Shown: piece after piece, positions 18,490 to 26,366 of the stretch
Position numbering within the stretch: the first letter of the stretch is position 1
How the letters are laid out: the number at the start of each line of letters is the position of its first letter
DNA from: Chitinophagaceae bacterium
GTDB lineage: Bacteria; Bacteroidota; Bacteroidia; Chitinophagales; Chitinophagaceae
Length of the DNA stretch: 53,270 bases
NCBI GenBank assembly: GCA_947447825.1
Contig: CANFLL010000018.1
Span: 1 to 53,270, forward strand
Direction of reading: 5' to 3'
Program-made: the position numbers and the translations under genes
The notes under the pieces: model-generated
Told to the model about the DNA's origin: nothing
The model's database searches: none
What the model saw: only the letters and a program-made list of their open reading frames with translations

Positions 18490-19632
18490 ATGAGTTCATC
18501 TACCTTCATACAAGAACAAAGGACTTCTAGTAAGAAGTTCAATCAGCAAAGAATTATTATTGCTGGTGGAGGAACTGGTGGACATATTTTTCCTGCCATT
18601 GCCATTGCTAATGCGCTAAAAGCAATCAGTAATGATACTGAAATACTATTTGTAGGGGCGTTAGGTAAAATGGAGATGGAGAAAGTACCCGAAGCTGGTT
18701 ATCAAATTAAGGGAATAACCATTTCGGGTTTTAATAGAAGTTCTTTGATAAAAAATATATGGCTTCCTTTTAAGTTAATTAAAAGCTTCTTTGAGGTTAG
18801 AAAAATCTTTAAAGAGTTTCATCCTACTGCTGTAATTGGCGTTGGAGGATATTCCACTTTTCCTGTTTTAAAGTTTGCCCAAAGTGAAAACATACCCTCT
18901 TTTATTCACGAAAGCAACTCATTTGCCGGAAAGAGTAATATTCTTTTAGGCAAAAAGGCTACTAAAGTTTTTGTGGCAACTGAAGGAATGGAGAAGTTTT
19001 TTCCGAGTAATAAAATTCAAATTACTGGCAATCCTGTAAGAACTGCCATTGCTAATTCTACTGTTTTGCAAGAAGATGCTTTGGCCTATTTTGGATTGAA
19101 AAAGGAAAAGAAAACGGTTTTAATTGTAGGAGGAAGCCTAGGTGCAAGAAGCATTAACAATGCTATTTACGATTCGATTGATAAACTGGAAGAAGCTGGT
19201 TTGCAGTTGATATGGCAAACTGGAAAGTCGAATGCTGATAAATACAAAAAGATTGCAAAAGGAAAAGAAAGTGTTTGGATAAATGAGTTTATCAAACAAA
19301 TGGAACAGGCTTATGCCGCCGCCGATATTGTAATTAGCCGTGCAGGTGCAATGGCGGTTACAGAATTGTGTGTGGTGGGCAAACCTTCCATTTTTGTTCC
19401 GTATCCATTCGCTGCCGAAGATCATCAAACGGCAAATGCCATGGCTTTGGTAAACAAGAAGGCGGCCTTATTGGTGGCAGATAGCGAGGTAAACGAGAAA
19501 TTGGCAGATGCGGTTATTGCCTTGGCAAAAGATGATTTATTCTTGAATGAACTAAAAACAAACATTAGTTTATTGGCCGTAAAAAATGCAGACGAAGTGA
19601 TAGCAAGAGAAATATTAACCCCCATCCCCTAA
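18490..19632 (+). CDS. murG: Lipid II synthase MurG
   Basis: Peripheral GT28 glycosyltransferase that adds GlcNAc to lipid I. Motifs are GGGTGGHIFPAIAIANAL, GVGGYSTFPVL, GGSLGARSIN and the UDP-GlcNAc-binding SRAGAMAVTELC with PYPFAAEDHQTANA. It starts 11 bp after ftsW. The last residues (ILTPIP) and the stop come from a CCCCTAAAG-type palindrome copy at 19617-19653. A 375-bp gap with array C separates it from murC. Confidence 0.97.
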   Translation: MSSSTFIQEQRTSSKKFNQQRIIIAGGGTGGHIFPAIAIANALKAISNDTEILFVGALGKMEMEKVPEAGYQIKGITISGFNRSSLIKNIWLPFKLIKSFFEVRKIFKEFHPTAVIGVGGYSTFPVLKFAQSENIPSFIHESNSFAGKSNILLGKKATKVFVATEGMEKFFPSNKIQITGNPVRTAIANSTVLQEDALAYFGLKKEKKTVLIVGGSLGARSINNAIYDSIDKLEEAGLQLIWQTGKSNADKYKKIAKGKESVWINEFIKQMEQAYAAADIVISRAGAMAVTELCVVGKPSIFVPYPFAAEDHQTANAMALVNKKAALLVADSEVNEKLADAVIALAKDDLFLNELKTNISLLAVKNADEVIAREILTPIP

Positions 19633-19653
19633 AGCGGGGTATGAAAGGTGGTG
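19617..19653. repeat. Dispersed palindrome copy across the murG stop codon
   Basis: aacccccatcccctaaagcg followed by gggtatgaaaggtggtgg. The stop codon TAA of murG (19630-19632) is part of the CCCCTAAAG core. It is the inverse orientation of the element found in murC and murD. Confidence 0.6.
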
Positions 19654-19695
19654 GAAAAAGTAGTTCTTTAAAATAATTGGTTGATTAAACAGGAA

Positions 19696-19884
19696 GGTTT
19701 AGCCACGAAACTGATACGTTTTGCAACGGAACTGAAAGGTTTGGTGACTAAACGTAAAGGTTTAATGACGGAACGTATCCATTTAGCGACGAAACATAAA
19801 GGTTTTGCCGCTAAACAGATACGTTTAATGACGTAACAGACCCGTTATGTGACTAAACAGACCCGTTTAGTCGTAAAACAGGTC
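19696..19884. repeat. 21-bp tandem array C (9 units)
   Basis: Nine 21-bp units of the form ggtttaatgacgaaacataa+a (variants begin cgttt or cattt and end gata, gacc or gtaa). They are more diverged than in arrays A and E, but the phase is kept without indels. A frame from TTG at 19681 reads heptads of the type G-L-A-T-K-x-K for about 46 codons. It occupies the middle of the 375-bp murG-murC gap; nothing else recognisable lies in the remainder. Confidence 0.88.
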
Positions 19885-20007
19885 TGTCTGTTGAGAGAAT
19901 TGAGTGAGTAGGGATTGAATCGTATCAGCTAAAAAAGAAAGAGCAATTGTATAGGATTCAATACAGCAAAGGATTTTAGGCATTTATTAAGAAAAGAAAG
20001 AATAATA

Positions 20008-21447
20008 ATGAGTGATAATAGTAAAAATATTGGCAGTTTACTTAACACCCCTTTAGGGGACGGGGGCGGAGTTGGAGTCTCTAATTCCCCTTTAGGGGTT
20101 AGGGGTGTTAGTGTCTATTTCATCGGTATCGGCGGAATAGGCATGAGTGCCCTTGCTAGATATTTTCATTCAAAAAATTATAAGGTATCTGGTTACGATA
20201 AAACATCAACGGAACTAACACGTACTTTGGAAGCTAGTGGCATTGCCATTCATTATGAAGAAAACTTGGACTTAATTCCAAAAGATGCCAAGGTGATTGT
20301 GTACACTCCTGCCATTCCTGCCCAACATGCTGAATTGGTTTATTATCAGCAAAATGGCTATAAGGTGGTGAAACGTAGCGACATTTTGCAGTGGATTACC
20401 GAGAGTTCTTTTAATATATGTGTGGCTGGCACACACGGAAAAACAACCACTACCACCATGACGGGGCATATCCTTAGGCATAGTGGCTATGGTTGTAATG
20501 CTTTTTTGGGAGGCATTGCTGCAAACTATAAAACTAACTTTTGGAGCGATGACAACAATGTGGTTGTGGTAGAAGCGGATGAATATGACAGAAGCTTTTT
20601 GAAATTGACGCCCGATGTTGCCATCATAACAGCAATGGATGCCGACCATTTGGATATTTATGGTACGCCTGAAGAATTTGGAAATGCCTTTATTCAATTT
20701 TCTGAAAAGATAAAAGAAGGTGGTTGTTTGATAAGCAAATATGGCTTGGAAAGAGATGGAGAATTTGCAGTAAGCAATCATCTCACTTATAGTTTCAATG
20801 ATGAAAGGGCCACTGTTCATGCAAAAGACATCAAGGTTATTAATGGTTCGTACTTGTTTGATGTGGTGTATAAAGACGAAACAATCAGCAATATCACGTT
20901 GCACATGGGCGGTTTGCACAACATTGAAAATGCAGTGGCTGCAATAGGCGTTGCGAAGTATTTGAAGATTGAGGATGAGAAAATAAAGGCGGCAGTTGCT
21001 GATTTTAAAGGCGTAAAAAGAAGGTTTGAATACATTGTAAAGACAGAAAAGAATGTATTGATTGACGATTACGCACATCATCCAGAAGAGTTGAGGGCGT
21101 TGATAAGTGGCATCAGAAGTTTGTATGGAGATAAGAAGTTGACGTTGATTTTTCAGCCACATCTCTATTCCAGAACAAATGATCAGGCCAACGAATTTGG
21201 TGTAAGTCTGAGTATGGCAGATGAGGTGGTTTTGTTACCCATTTATCCTGCAAGAGAATTGCCTATACCGGGCGTTACTAGCGAAATGTTATTGGATAAA
21301 ATGACAATTACCAATAAGAAGGTGCTGGATAAACAGGAAATGATTGACTGGGTGAGGGATACTAAACCAGAACTGGTGGTGATGGCTGGTGCAGGAAATA
21401 TTGATGTGCTGGTGGAAGAAGTAGCGACAGTTATTAGTGAACAGTAA
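20008..21447 (+). CDS. murC: UDP-MurNAc L-alanine ligase MurC
   Basis: First Mur ligase, adding L-Ala to UDP-MurNAc. Motifs are SVYFIGIGGIGMSALARYF, P loop G141-THGKTT-147, VEADEYDRSFL, HNIENAVAAI, DDYAHHPEEL and the C-terminal VVMAGAGNIDVL. The N-terminus is odd. MSDNSKNIGSLL is followed by 22 residues (starting NTPLGDGGG and ending SNSPLGVRGV) encoded by a 66-bp palindromic repeat, and only then by the normal start of the family. There is no ATG, GTG or TTG in frame between 20011 and the GIGM methionine, so the repeat is presumably translated. 479 residues, about 20 longer than typical. Confidence 0.96.
   Translation: MSDNSKNIGSLLNTPLGDGGGVGVSNSPLGVRGVSVYFIGIGGIGMSALARYFHSKNYKVSGYDKTSTELTRTLEASGIAIHYEENLDLIPKDAKVIVYTPAIPAQHAELVYYQQNGYKVVKRSDILQWITESSFNICVAGTHGKTTTTTMTGHILRHSGYGCNAFLGGIAANYKTNFWSDDNNVVVVEADEYDRSFLKLTPDVAIITAMDADHLDIYGTPEEFGNAFIQFSEKIKEGGCLISKYGLERDGEFAVSNHLTYSFNDERATVHAKDIKVINGSYLFDVVYKDETISNITLHMGGLHNIENAVAAIGVAKYLKIEDEKIKAAVADFKGVKRRFEYIVKTEKNVLIDDYAHHPEELRALISGIRSLYGDKKLTLIFQPHLYSRTNDQANEFGVSLSMADEVVLLPIYPARELPIPGVTSEMLLDKMTITNKKVLDKQEMIDWVRDTKPELVVMAGAGNIDVLVEEVATVISEQ
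20044..20109. repeat. 66-bp palindromic element inserted in frame in murC
   Basis: Ends AACACCCCT (20044-20052) and AGGGGTGTT (20101-20109) are perfect 9-bp inverted repeats. Inside are two CCCCTTTAGGGG cores (20048-20059 and 20087-20098). The length is exactly 22 codons, so the reading frame of murC is preserved. It is the longest copy of the dispersed family seen here. Confidence 0.85.
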
Positions 21448-21465
21448 TTAGTTGGGAGCAATTAT

Positions 21466-21490
21466 CTCCCTTTAGGGTAAGGGGTAAATC
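21466..21490. repeat. Partial dispersed palindrome between murC and ftsQ
   Basis: tctccctttagggtaagggg resembles half of the CCCCTTTAGGGG element found in murC and murD. It sits about 20 bp after murC and 20 bp before the ftsQ TTG. Confidence 0.5.
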
Positions 21491-21507
21491 ATTTTATCAT
21501 AATTAAG

Positions 21508-22521
21508 TTGAACTGGAAAAAGAAAATAGTGCAAGTTTCATGGCTGCTTTTAGGAGTAGGCACTATCGTATTGTTCGGTGCGGCGATGATTAAGAAAAAC
21601 AATAAAACATGTGCTGACCTAAAAATTGAGATTACTGGAGCAGAAGAACATTTGTTTATTGATGAGAAAGATGTGAAGGAGTTAATTACTAAAAATGCTG
21701 ACTTAGCAGATAAGAAAGTTAATGAGATAGATTTAAAAGGAATAGAAACAGAGCTGGAAAAAACAGCTTGGGTAAAAAATGCTGAATTGTTCTTTGATAA
21801 TAAACAAGTGCTTCAAGTGAAAATTGAGGAGAGACAACCCATTGCTCGTGTTTTTACGATGCAAGGAAGTTCTTTTTACTTAGATAGTGCTGGCATTCGG
21901 CTTCCACTAAGTGATAAAATGAGTGCTAGAGTAACGATGTTTACCAATTTTCCTAATGATAAATTGGTAATGGCATCATCGGATAGTGCTTTACTTAATG
22001 GAATTGTTAAGTTGGGCAACTACATTTCGGCAGATAGTTTTTGGAGAGCCCAGATAGAACAAGTGGCAATAACCCCACAAGGAACTTTTGAAATGATTCC
22101 AACCGTTGGAGATCAAACAATTCTATTTGGAAATGCGGACAACATGGAGGACAAGTTTTTAAATCTGTACACATTCTACAATAAAGCGTGGTTGCAGTAT
22201 GGCATGAATTCTTACGAAAAGTTAGATGTTCGATTTAAAAACCAAGTGGTAGCTGTGAAAAAAGGTGCTTCGATTGTGTCAGATTCAACTAGGGCAAATG
22301 CAGCCATCAAGGCATTAATGACAGGAAGCTTAGTTGTAGTGTCAGATTCCTTAACGAATGTGTTAGCACCTAAAAAAGACACAATTTTGAGCAAAAAATT
22401 GCTAAAAAACGACAAACAAAAAAATATTTTGGAAACAAAGTATGGTTTACATAATAAAAAGGCAAATAATACGTTTTCAATAGAGGGGAAGTTGAATTTA
22501 AAAAAGAAAAAGGAACATTAA
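21508..22521 (+). CDS. ftsQ: Cell division protein FtsQ
   Basis: Bitopic divisome protein with one membrane segment (about 8-28, VQVSWLLLGVGTIVLFGAAM) and a periplasmic POTRA-like domain (LKIEITGAEEHLFIDEKDVKEL and on) followed by the FtsQ beta domain. It is the scaffold that recruits FtsL and FtsW/I. The frame starts with TTG at 21508; the next ATG is inside the membrane segment, so TTG is the likely start. 337 residues, with a lysine-rich C-terminal tail. Position between murC and ftsA is the standard one. Confidence 0.93.
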   Translation: MNWKKKIVQVSWLLLGVGTIVLFGAAMIKKNNKTCADLKIEITGAEEHLFIDEKDVKELITKNADLADKKVNEIDLKGIETELEKTAWVKNAELFFDNKQVLQVKIEERQPIARVFTMQGSSFYLDSAGIRLPLSDKMSARVTMFTNFPNDKLVMASSDSALLNGIVKLGNYISADSFWRAQIEQVAITPQGTFEMIPTVGDQTILFGNADNMEDKFLNLYTFYNKAWLQYGMNSYEKLDVRFKNQVVAVKKGASIVSDSTRANAAIKALMTGSLVVVSDSLTNVLAPKKDTILSKKLLKNDKQKNILETKYGLHNKKANNTFSIEGKLNLKKKKEH

Positions 22522-22587
22522 GCTTCTAAAATTTAGAAAAAGGACGGGATTATTTGTTAAAAAAAAGAGATAATTAAAAGTAAGTAT

Positions 22588-24006
22588 ATGAACATTAATG
22601 AATCGCCAATAATTGTAGGGTTGGATATTGGAACAACTAAAATTGCTGTTATCGCTGGTCGTAAAAATGAATACGGCAAATTAGAGATATTAGGATTTGG
22701 TCGTTCGGAAAGCAATGGTGTTCAACATGGGAAGGTGCTGAACATTGATCATGCAATAAAGGCAATTCATCAAGCACTCAAAAACTGTGCAGCCAGCAAC
22801 ACTGAACTAGAAATAGGGGAAGTATATGTGGGTATTGCTGGTCATCATATTAAGAGTATTCAAACAAGAGGAGATTTAGTTCGTCAGGATCCAGAAGTGG
22901 AAATAAGACGTACTGAAATTGAAACTTTAATCAATGACCAAAAGAAATCTTTTATTCCACCTGGGGATGAGATTATTGAAGTGATTCCTCAAGATTTCAA
23001 GGTTGATAATATTCCAAACATTAAAGATCCTATTGGATATATTGGTGTTAAAGTAGGTGCAAACTTCCATATAATTACTGGCGACAGAAACGCCATTAAA
23101 AATATTAAACGTGCAGTTGAAAGAAGTTCATTGACAACGAGAGATTTGGTGCTGCAACCATTGGCTAGTGCCAGTGCAGTAATGTCGGAAATGGACATGG
23201 AAGCAGGTGTGGCAATTTTAGATATTGGTGGTGGAACGAGTGACTTAGCCATTTTTCATGAAGGAATTTTAAAGCACACTGCCGTTATTCCTTATGGTGG
23301 AGAAAACATAACAAACGACATCAAAGTTGGATTGGGTGTAATGAAAGCACAAGCTGAAGCACTAAAAGTTCAGTTTGGTAGTGCCTTGGCTACAGAAGCA
23401 AATGCAAATGCCTTCATAACTATTCCTGGTTTAAGAGGAATGCCAGCCAAACAAATCAGTGTAAGGAATCTGGCAGAAATTATTCAGGCAAGAATGGAAG
23501 AAATTCTTGATTTTGTTTCTTTTGAATTAAAAAAAGTAGGACTAGATTCTCGTTCATTGAATGGAGGTTTAATCATTACTGGTGGAGGTTCTCAGTTGAA
23601 GCATTTAATTCAATTGAGTGAATATGTAACAGGATTGAATGCAAGAATTGGTTTCCCTAATGAACATTTGGCACCTAATCATCTAGAAGAATTAAAAGCC
23701 CCAATGTATTCTACCTGTATTGGTTTGATGCTGAAAGGATTTAATGACTATGACAATCAGGTTAAAAGATATTATGACGCTAACCCTCAGAAGTTTGAAC
23801 TTAACAAAAAAACAAAAGAGGTTAAGGTAGAAGAACCAGTTGCCGAAGTGGAAGCACCTGTGGACACATTTGAACAGGAAGAACAAAAACAAAAGAAGTC
23901 GAAAGCTAAAGCGGCTTCCGAAACGCCAAGAGAACCCTTTTGGGATAAGTTCAAAGGGCGTTTAATTGACTTATTTAAAGAAGAAGACGATCACGTTATA
24001 AAATAA
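22588..24006 (+). CDS. ftsA: Cell division protein FtsA
   Basis: Actin-like ATPase that tethers FtsZ to the inner membrane. The phosphate-1 loop VGLDIGTTKIAVIAG, the 1C domain, and phosphate-2 loop ILDIGGGTSDLAIF are clear. The adenosine motif is IITGGGSQLKHL. After the core comes a charged linker (about 405-455, rich in Glu and Lys) and a C-terminal amphipathic stretch (FWDKFKGRLIDLFKEEDD) that fits the membrane-targeting helix. 472 residues. A short TTTAGC-tgtaag-GCTAAA hairpin (24015-24032) lies in the gap to ftsZ. Confidence 0.96.
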   Translation: MNINESPIIVGLDIGTTKIAVIAGRKNEYGKLEILGFGRSESNGVQHGKVLNIDHAIKAIHQALKNCAASNTELEIGEVYVGIAGHHIKSIQTRGDLVRQDPEVEIRRTEIETLINDQKKSFIPPGDEIIEVIPQDFKVDNIPNIKDPIGYIGVKVGANFHIITGDRNAIKNIKRAVERSSLTTRDLVLQPLASASAVMSEMDMEAGVAILDIGGGTSDLAIFHEGILKHTAVIPYGGENITNDIKVGLGVMKAQAEALKVQFGSALATEANANAFITIPGLRGMPAKQISVRNLAEIIQARMEEILDFVSFELKKVGLDSRSLNGGLIITGGGSQLKHLIQLSEYVTGLNARIGFPNEHLAPNHLEELKAPMYSTCIGLMLKGFNDYDNQVKRYYDANPQKFELNKKTKEVKVEEPVAEVEAPVDTFEQEEQKQKKSKAKAASETPREPFWDKFKGRLIDLFKEEDDHVIK

Positions 24007-24086
24007 ATAAACTTTTTAGCTGTAAGGCTAAACACCCCGAATTATTGAAAACAACATTTTTTTTAACAATGTAATCCCCCCGTACC

Positions 24087-25961
24087 ATGATTCATTTCGA
24101 TTTGCCCAAACAAAAATCATCCATCATCAAAGTTATTGGTGTTGGTGGTGGTGGTAGCAACGCAGTAAACTTCATGTTTAGTCAAACAGTAGAAGGCGTT
24201 GATTTCATCGTTTGCAATACAGATGCAAAGGCTCTTGAACAAAGTAAAGTCCCCAATAAAATTCAATTAGGCCCATACCTTACCCAAGGTTTAGGCGCAG
24301 GTGCTAACCCAGAAGTGGGTAAAAAAGCAACCGAAGAAAGTTTAGATGAGATTAGAAAAATTTTGGAAGTAAACACCAAAATGGCTTTCATCACTGTAGG
24401 AATGGGTGGTGGCACTGGCACTGGTGGTGCTCCTATCATAGCGCAAGTTTGTAAAGAACTGGGCATTCTAACAGTGGGTATTGTTACCACGCCTTTTAGT
24501 TTTGAAGGGCCTCGCCGTTTGTCAATGGCAGAGGAAGGTATCAATCAGTTGAAACCTAATGTAGACACATTGTTGGTTATCAGCAATGACAAACTACGTA
24601 TGCAGTATGGCAATTTGAAAATGCGTGAAGCATTTGGAAAAGCTGATAATGTATTGGCAACGGCTGCAAAGTGTATTACCGACGTAATTAATAGCCGTGG
24701 ACACATCATGGTAGATTTTGCCGATGTGTGTACCGTTATGAAAAATGGTGGAGTTGCTATTCTTGGCAAAGCAGAAGCAGAAGGTGAAAACAGAGCACAA
24801 GAAGCTATTGAAGAAGCATTGGCATCACCATTATTGAACGACAATGACATTAGAGGTGCTAAGTGGGTATTGATAAACATTCATTGTGCAGAAGGCGATG
24901 ACGAATGCACCATGGACGAAATTGAGACTATCAACAATTATCTACGTATGCAAGCTGGCGAAAACACAGATGTAATTGTAGGTACTGGTTATGATAATTC
25001 ATTAGGCAAAAAAATTGGTATCACACTAATTGCAACTGGTTTCGATTCGAAAGACCCATTTGCAAAACCAGTAGCGGCTAAAGTAGCTGTGCAAGAGCCT
25101 CAGAAAATAATGATGACTTTAGACGTGCAAAAAGAAGGTGTTCAGGCTGCAAAACAAGTGGCTGAAACCAAACCAGCACCTGTGGCTGAGTTTGACCCTT
25201 ATGCACCAACTTTGCAAGTTGATTCTTTTAGCTCGAATCCATTTAGTAGTAGTGCTTATCCTTCTCAAAATAATTTTTCAGAAGTTGCACAGAATACTTC
25301 TTCAACAGATGATAGTGATGCACCACTTTATTTTGAATTGAGTACCAAGATTACACATGCTTTGGAAGAATTGGATAAGATTCAAGAAGAGAAAAAGTAT
25401 GTAGAAAAAGAAGTTGATGAGTCATTGAAATTTGTTTTCTCCGAAGCGCCCGTTGAAAATAACACCGTGAATAGTAGTATGCCTACAAAGCCTGCTAATA
25501 TTTATTCGGAGCTAAAGCCAACAAATACTTATCCATCTTTTAACAATACACCAAAGACTCCTACAAACTTTTCTGGCGAAGAGTTAAACGCTTTTAGGTA
25601 TATCCAACCAGAAAAACAACCTGAACCCATTGCGCAACCAATTGCTGAAAACACTTATTTTCCAGAAGCAGTTCAGTCAGTAAATTCAAATGAGACTGAT
25701 GCGGTAGATGAGATGGAAGAACAAAAGAGAAAGGCGCAAGAACGTTTGAATAAGTTGAGAAATTTGAGCTTCAACAAAGATGTTGACGGCAATGACGACT
25801 TTGAGACTGTTCCTGCATATATCCGCAAAAAGATGGAAGTTGATGGTAATGCTTTCACTTCAGCAGAAAGTTTCTACAGTAAATACACCGTAGATAAACA
25901 AGAAAACAAAACTGTTTTCTCTGCATTGAATTCTTTCTTAGATGGCAAAAAGCCTGATTAA
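24087..25961 (+). CDS. ftsZ: Division GTPase FtsZ with long C-terminal extension
   Basis: Tubulin-like GTPase that forms the Z ring. The nucleotide signature G107-GGTGTG-113 follows IKVIGVGGGGSNAVNFM, and the T7 region NNYLRMQAGENTDVIVGTGYD is intact. The GTPase part ends near residue 320. The remaining 300 residues are a low-complexity linker rich in Pro, Asn, Ser and Glu, then a Lys/Arg-rich helix (EEQKRKAQERLNKLRNLSF) and a motif VPAYIRKKMEVDG that likely corresponds to the conserved FtsA-binding peptide. About 45 residues follow that motif. 624 residues is long even for Bacteroidota. Last gene of the dcw cluster. Confidence 0.97.
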   Translation: MIHFDLPKQKSSIIKVIGVGGGGSNAVNFMFSQTVEGVDFIVCNTDAKALEQSKVPNKIQLGPYLTQGLGAGANPEVGKKATEESLDEIRKILEVNTKMAFITVGMGGGTGTGGAPIIAQVCKELGILTVGIVTTPFSFEGPRRLSMAEEGINQLKPNVDTLLVISNDKLRMQYGNLKMREAFGKADNVLATAAKCITDVINSRGHIMVDFADVCTVMKNGGVAILGKAEAEGENRAQEAIEEALASPLLNDNDIRGAKWVLINIHCAEGDDECTMDEIETINNYLRMQAGENTDVIVGTGYDNSLGKKIGITLIATGFDSKDPFAKPVAAKVAVQEPQKIMMTLDVQKEGVQAAKQVAETKPAPVAEFDPYAPTLQVDSFSSNPFSSSAYPSQNNFSEVAQNTSSTDDSDAPLYFELSTKITHALEELDKIQEEKKYVEKEVDESLKFVFSEAPVENNTVNSSMPTKPANIYSELKPTNTYPSFNNTPKTPTNFSGEELNAFRYIQPEKQPEPIAQPIAENTYFPEAVQSVNSNETDAVDEMEEQKRKAQERLNKLRNLSFNKDVDGNDDFETVPAYIRKKMEVDGNAFTSAESFYSKYTVDKQENKTVFSALNSFLDGKKPD

Positions 25962-26076
25962 AAATGTAAATAATACGTTTTAGGTAATAAGTCAGAAAAG
26001 AAAATGTATTGCGTTTCATTTTGCTCAATATATTCTGACTAAATTCTTGCTAAATACTTTTTCCTAATGATGATTT

Positions 26077-26111
26077 AGAGAACAATGCCTTGTGTGTTGT
26101 TCTCTTTTTTT
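26077..26111 (+). terminator. Rho-independent terminator of the dcw cluster
   Basis: AGAGAACAA (26077-26085) pairs with TTGTTCTCT (26097-26105) over 9 bp around an 11-nt loop, followed by seven Ts. It lies 116 bp after the ftsZ stop. The rest of the 25962-26366 gap shows nothing else; an 88-codon frame there overlaps this terminator and has no recognisable family. Confidence 0.85.
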
Positions 26112-26366
26112 ATGCTGCTTTGTCTGAATTAAGATTTTTTAGGATTAAAGCGCTCAATTTTCAATATCGTTTAGTTATATACTTCACACGAAGAAATGCT
26201 TTAGCCTTTTTTGTTTTGGCTCTTCCATCTTCCTTTTCTTCCTTTAGAGGATTGCTAAAAAATAATTTTAAAATCCCAACCTTTTACATATTTGAAGGCG
26301 TAGTAGTTATTGTAACATTGTTTACCCAACAACTAATTTGCAGAAAACACCTTTAAATTTGAATTT

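Noticed and set aside
20272-21162. A 296-codon antisense frame in murC
   Set aside because: Complete overlap with the conserved murC coding sequence; composition is that of a complementary-strand shadow.
26090-26356. An 88-codon frame after ftsZ
   Set aside because: It begins inside the dcw terminator hairpin and has a biased hydrophobic composition expected from AT-rich DNA.
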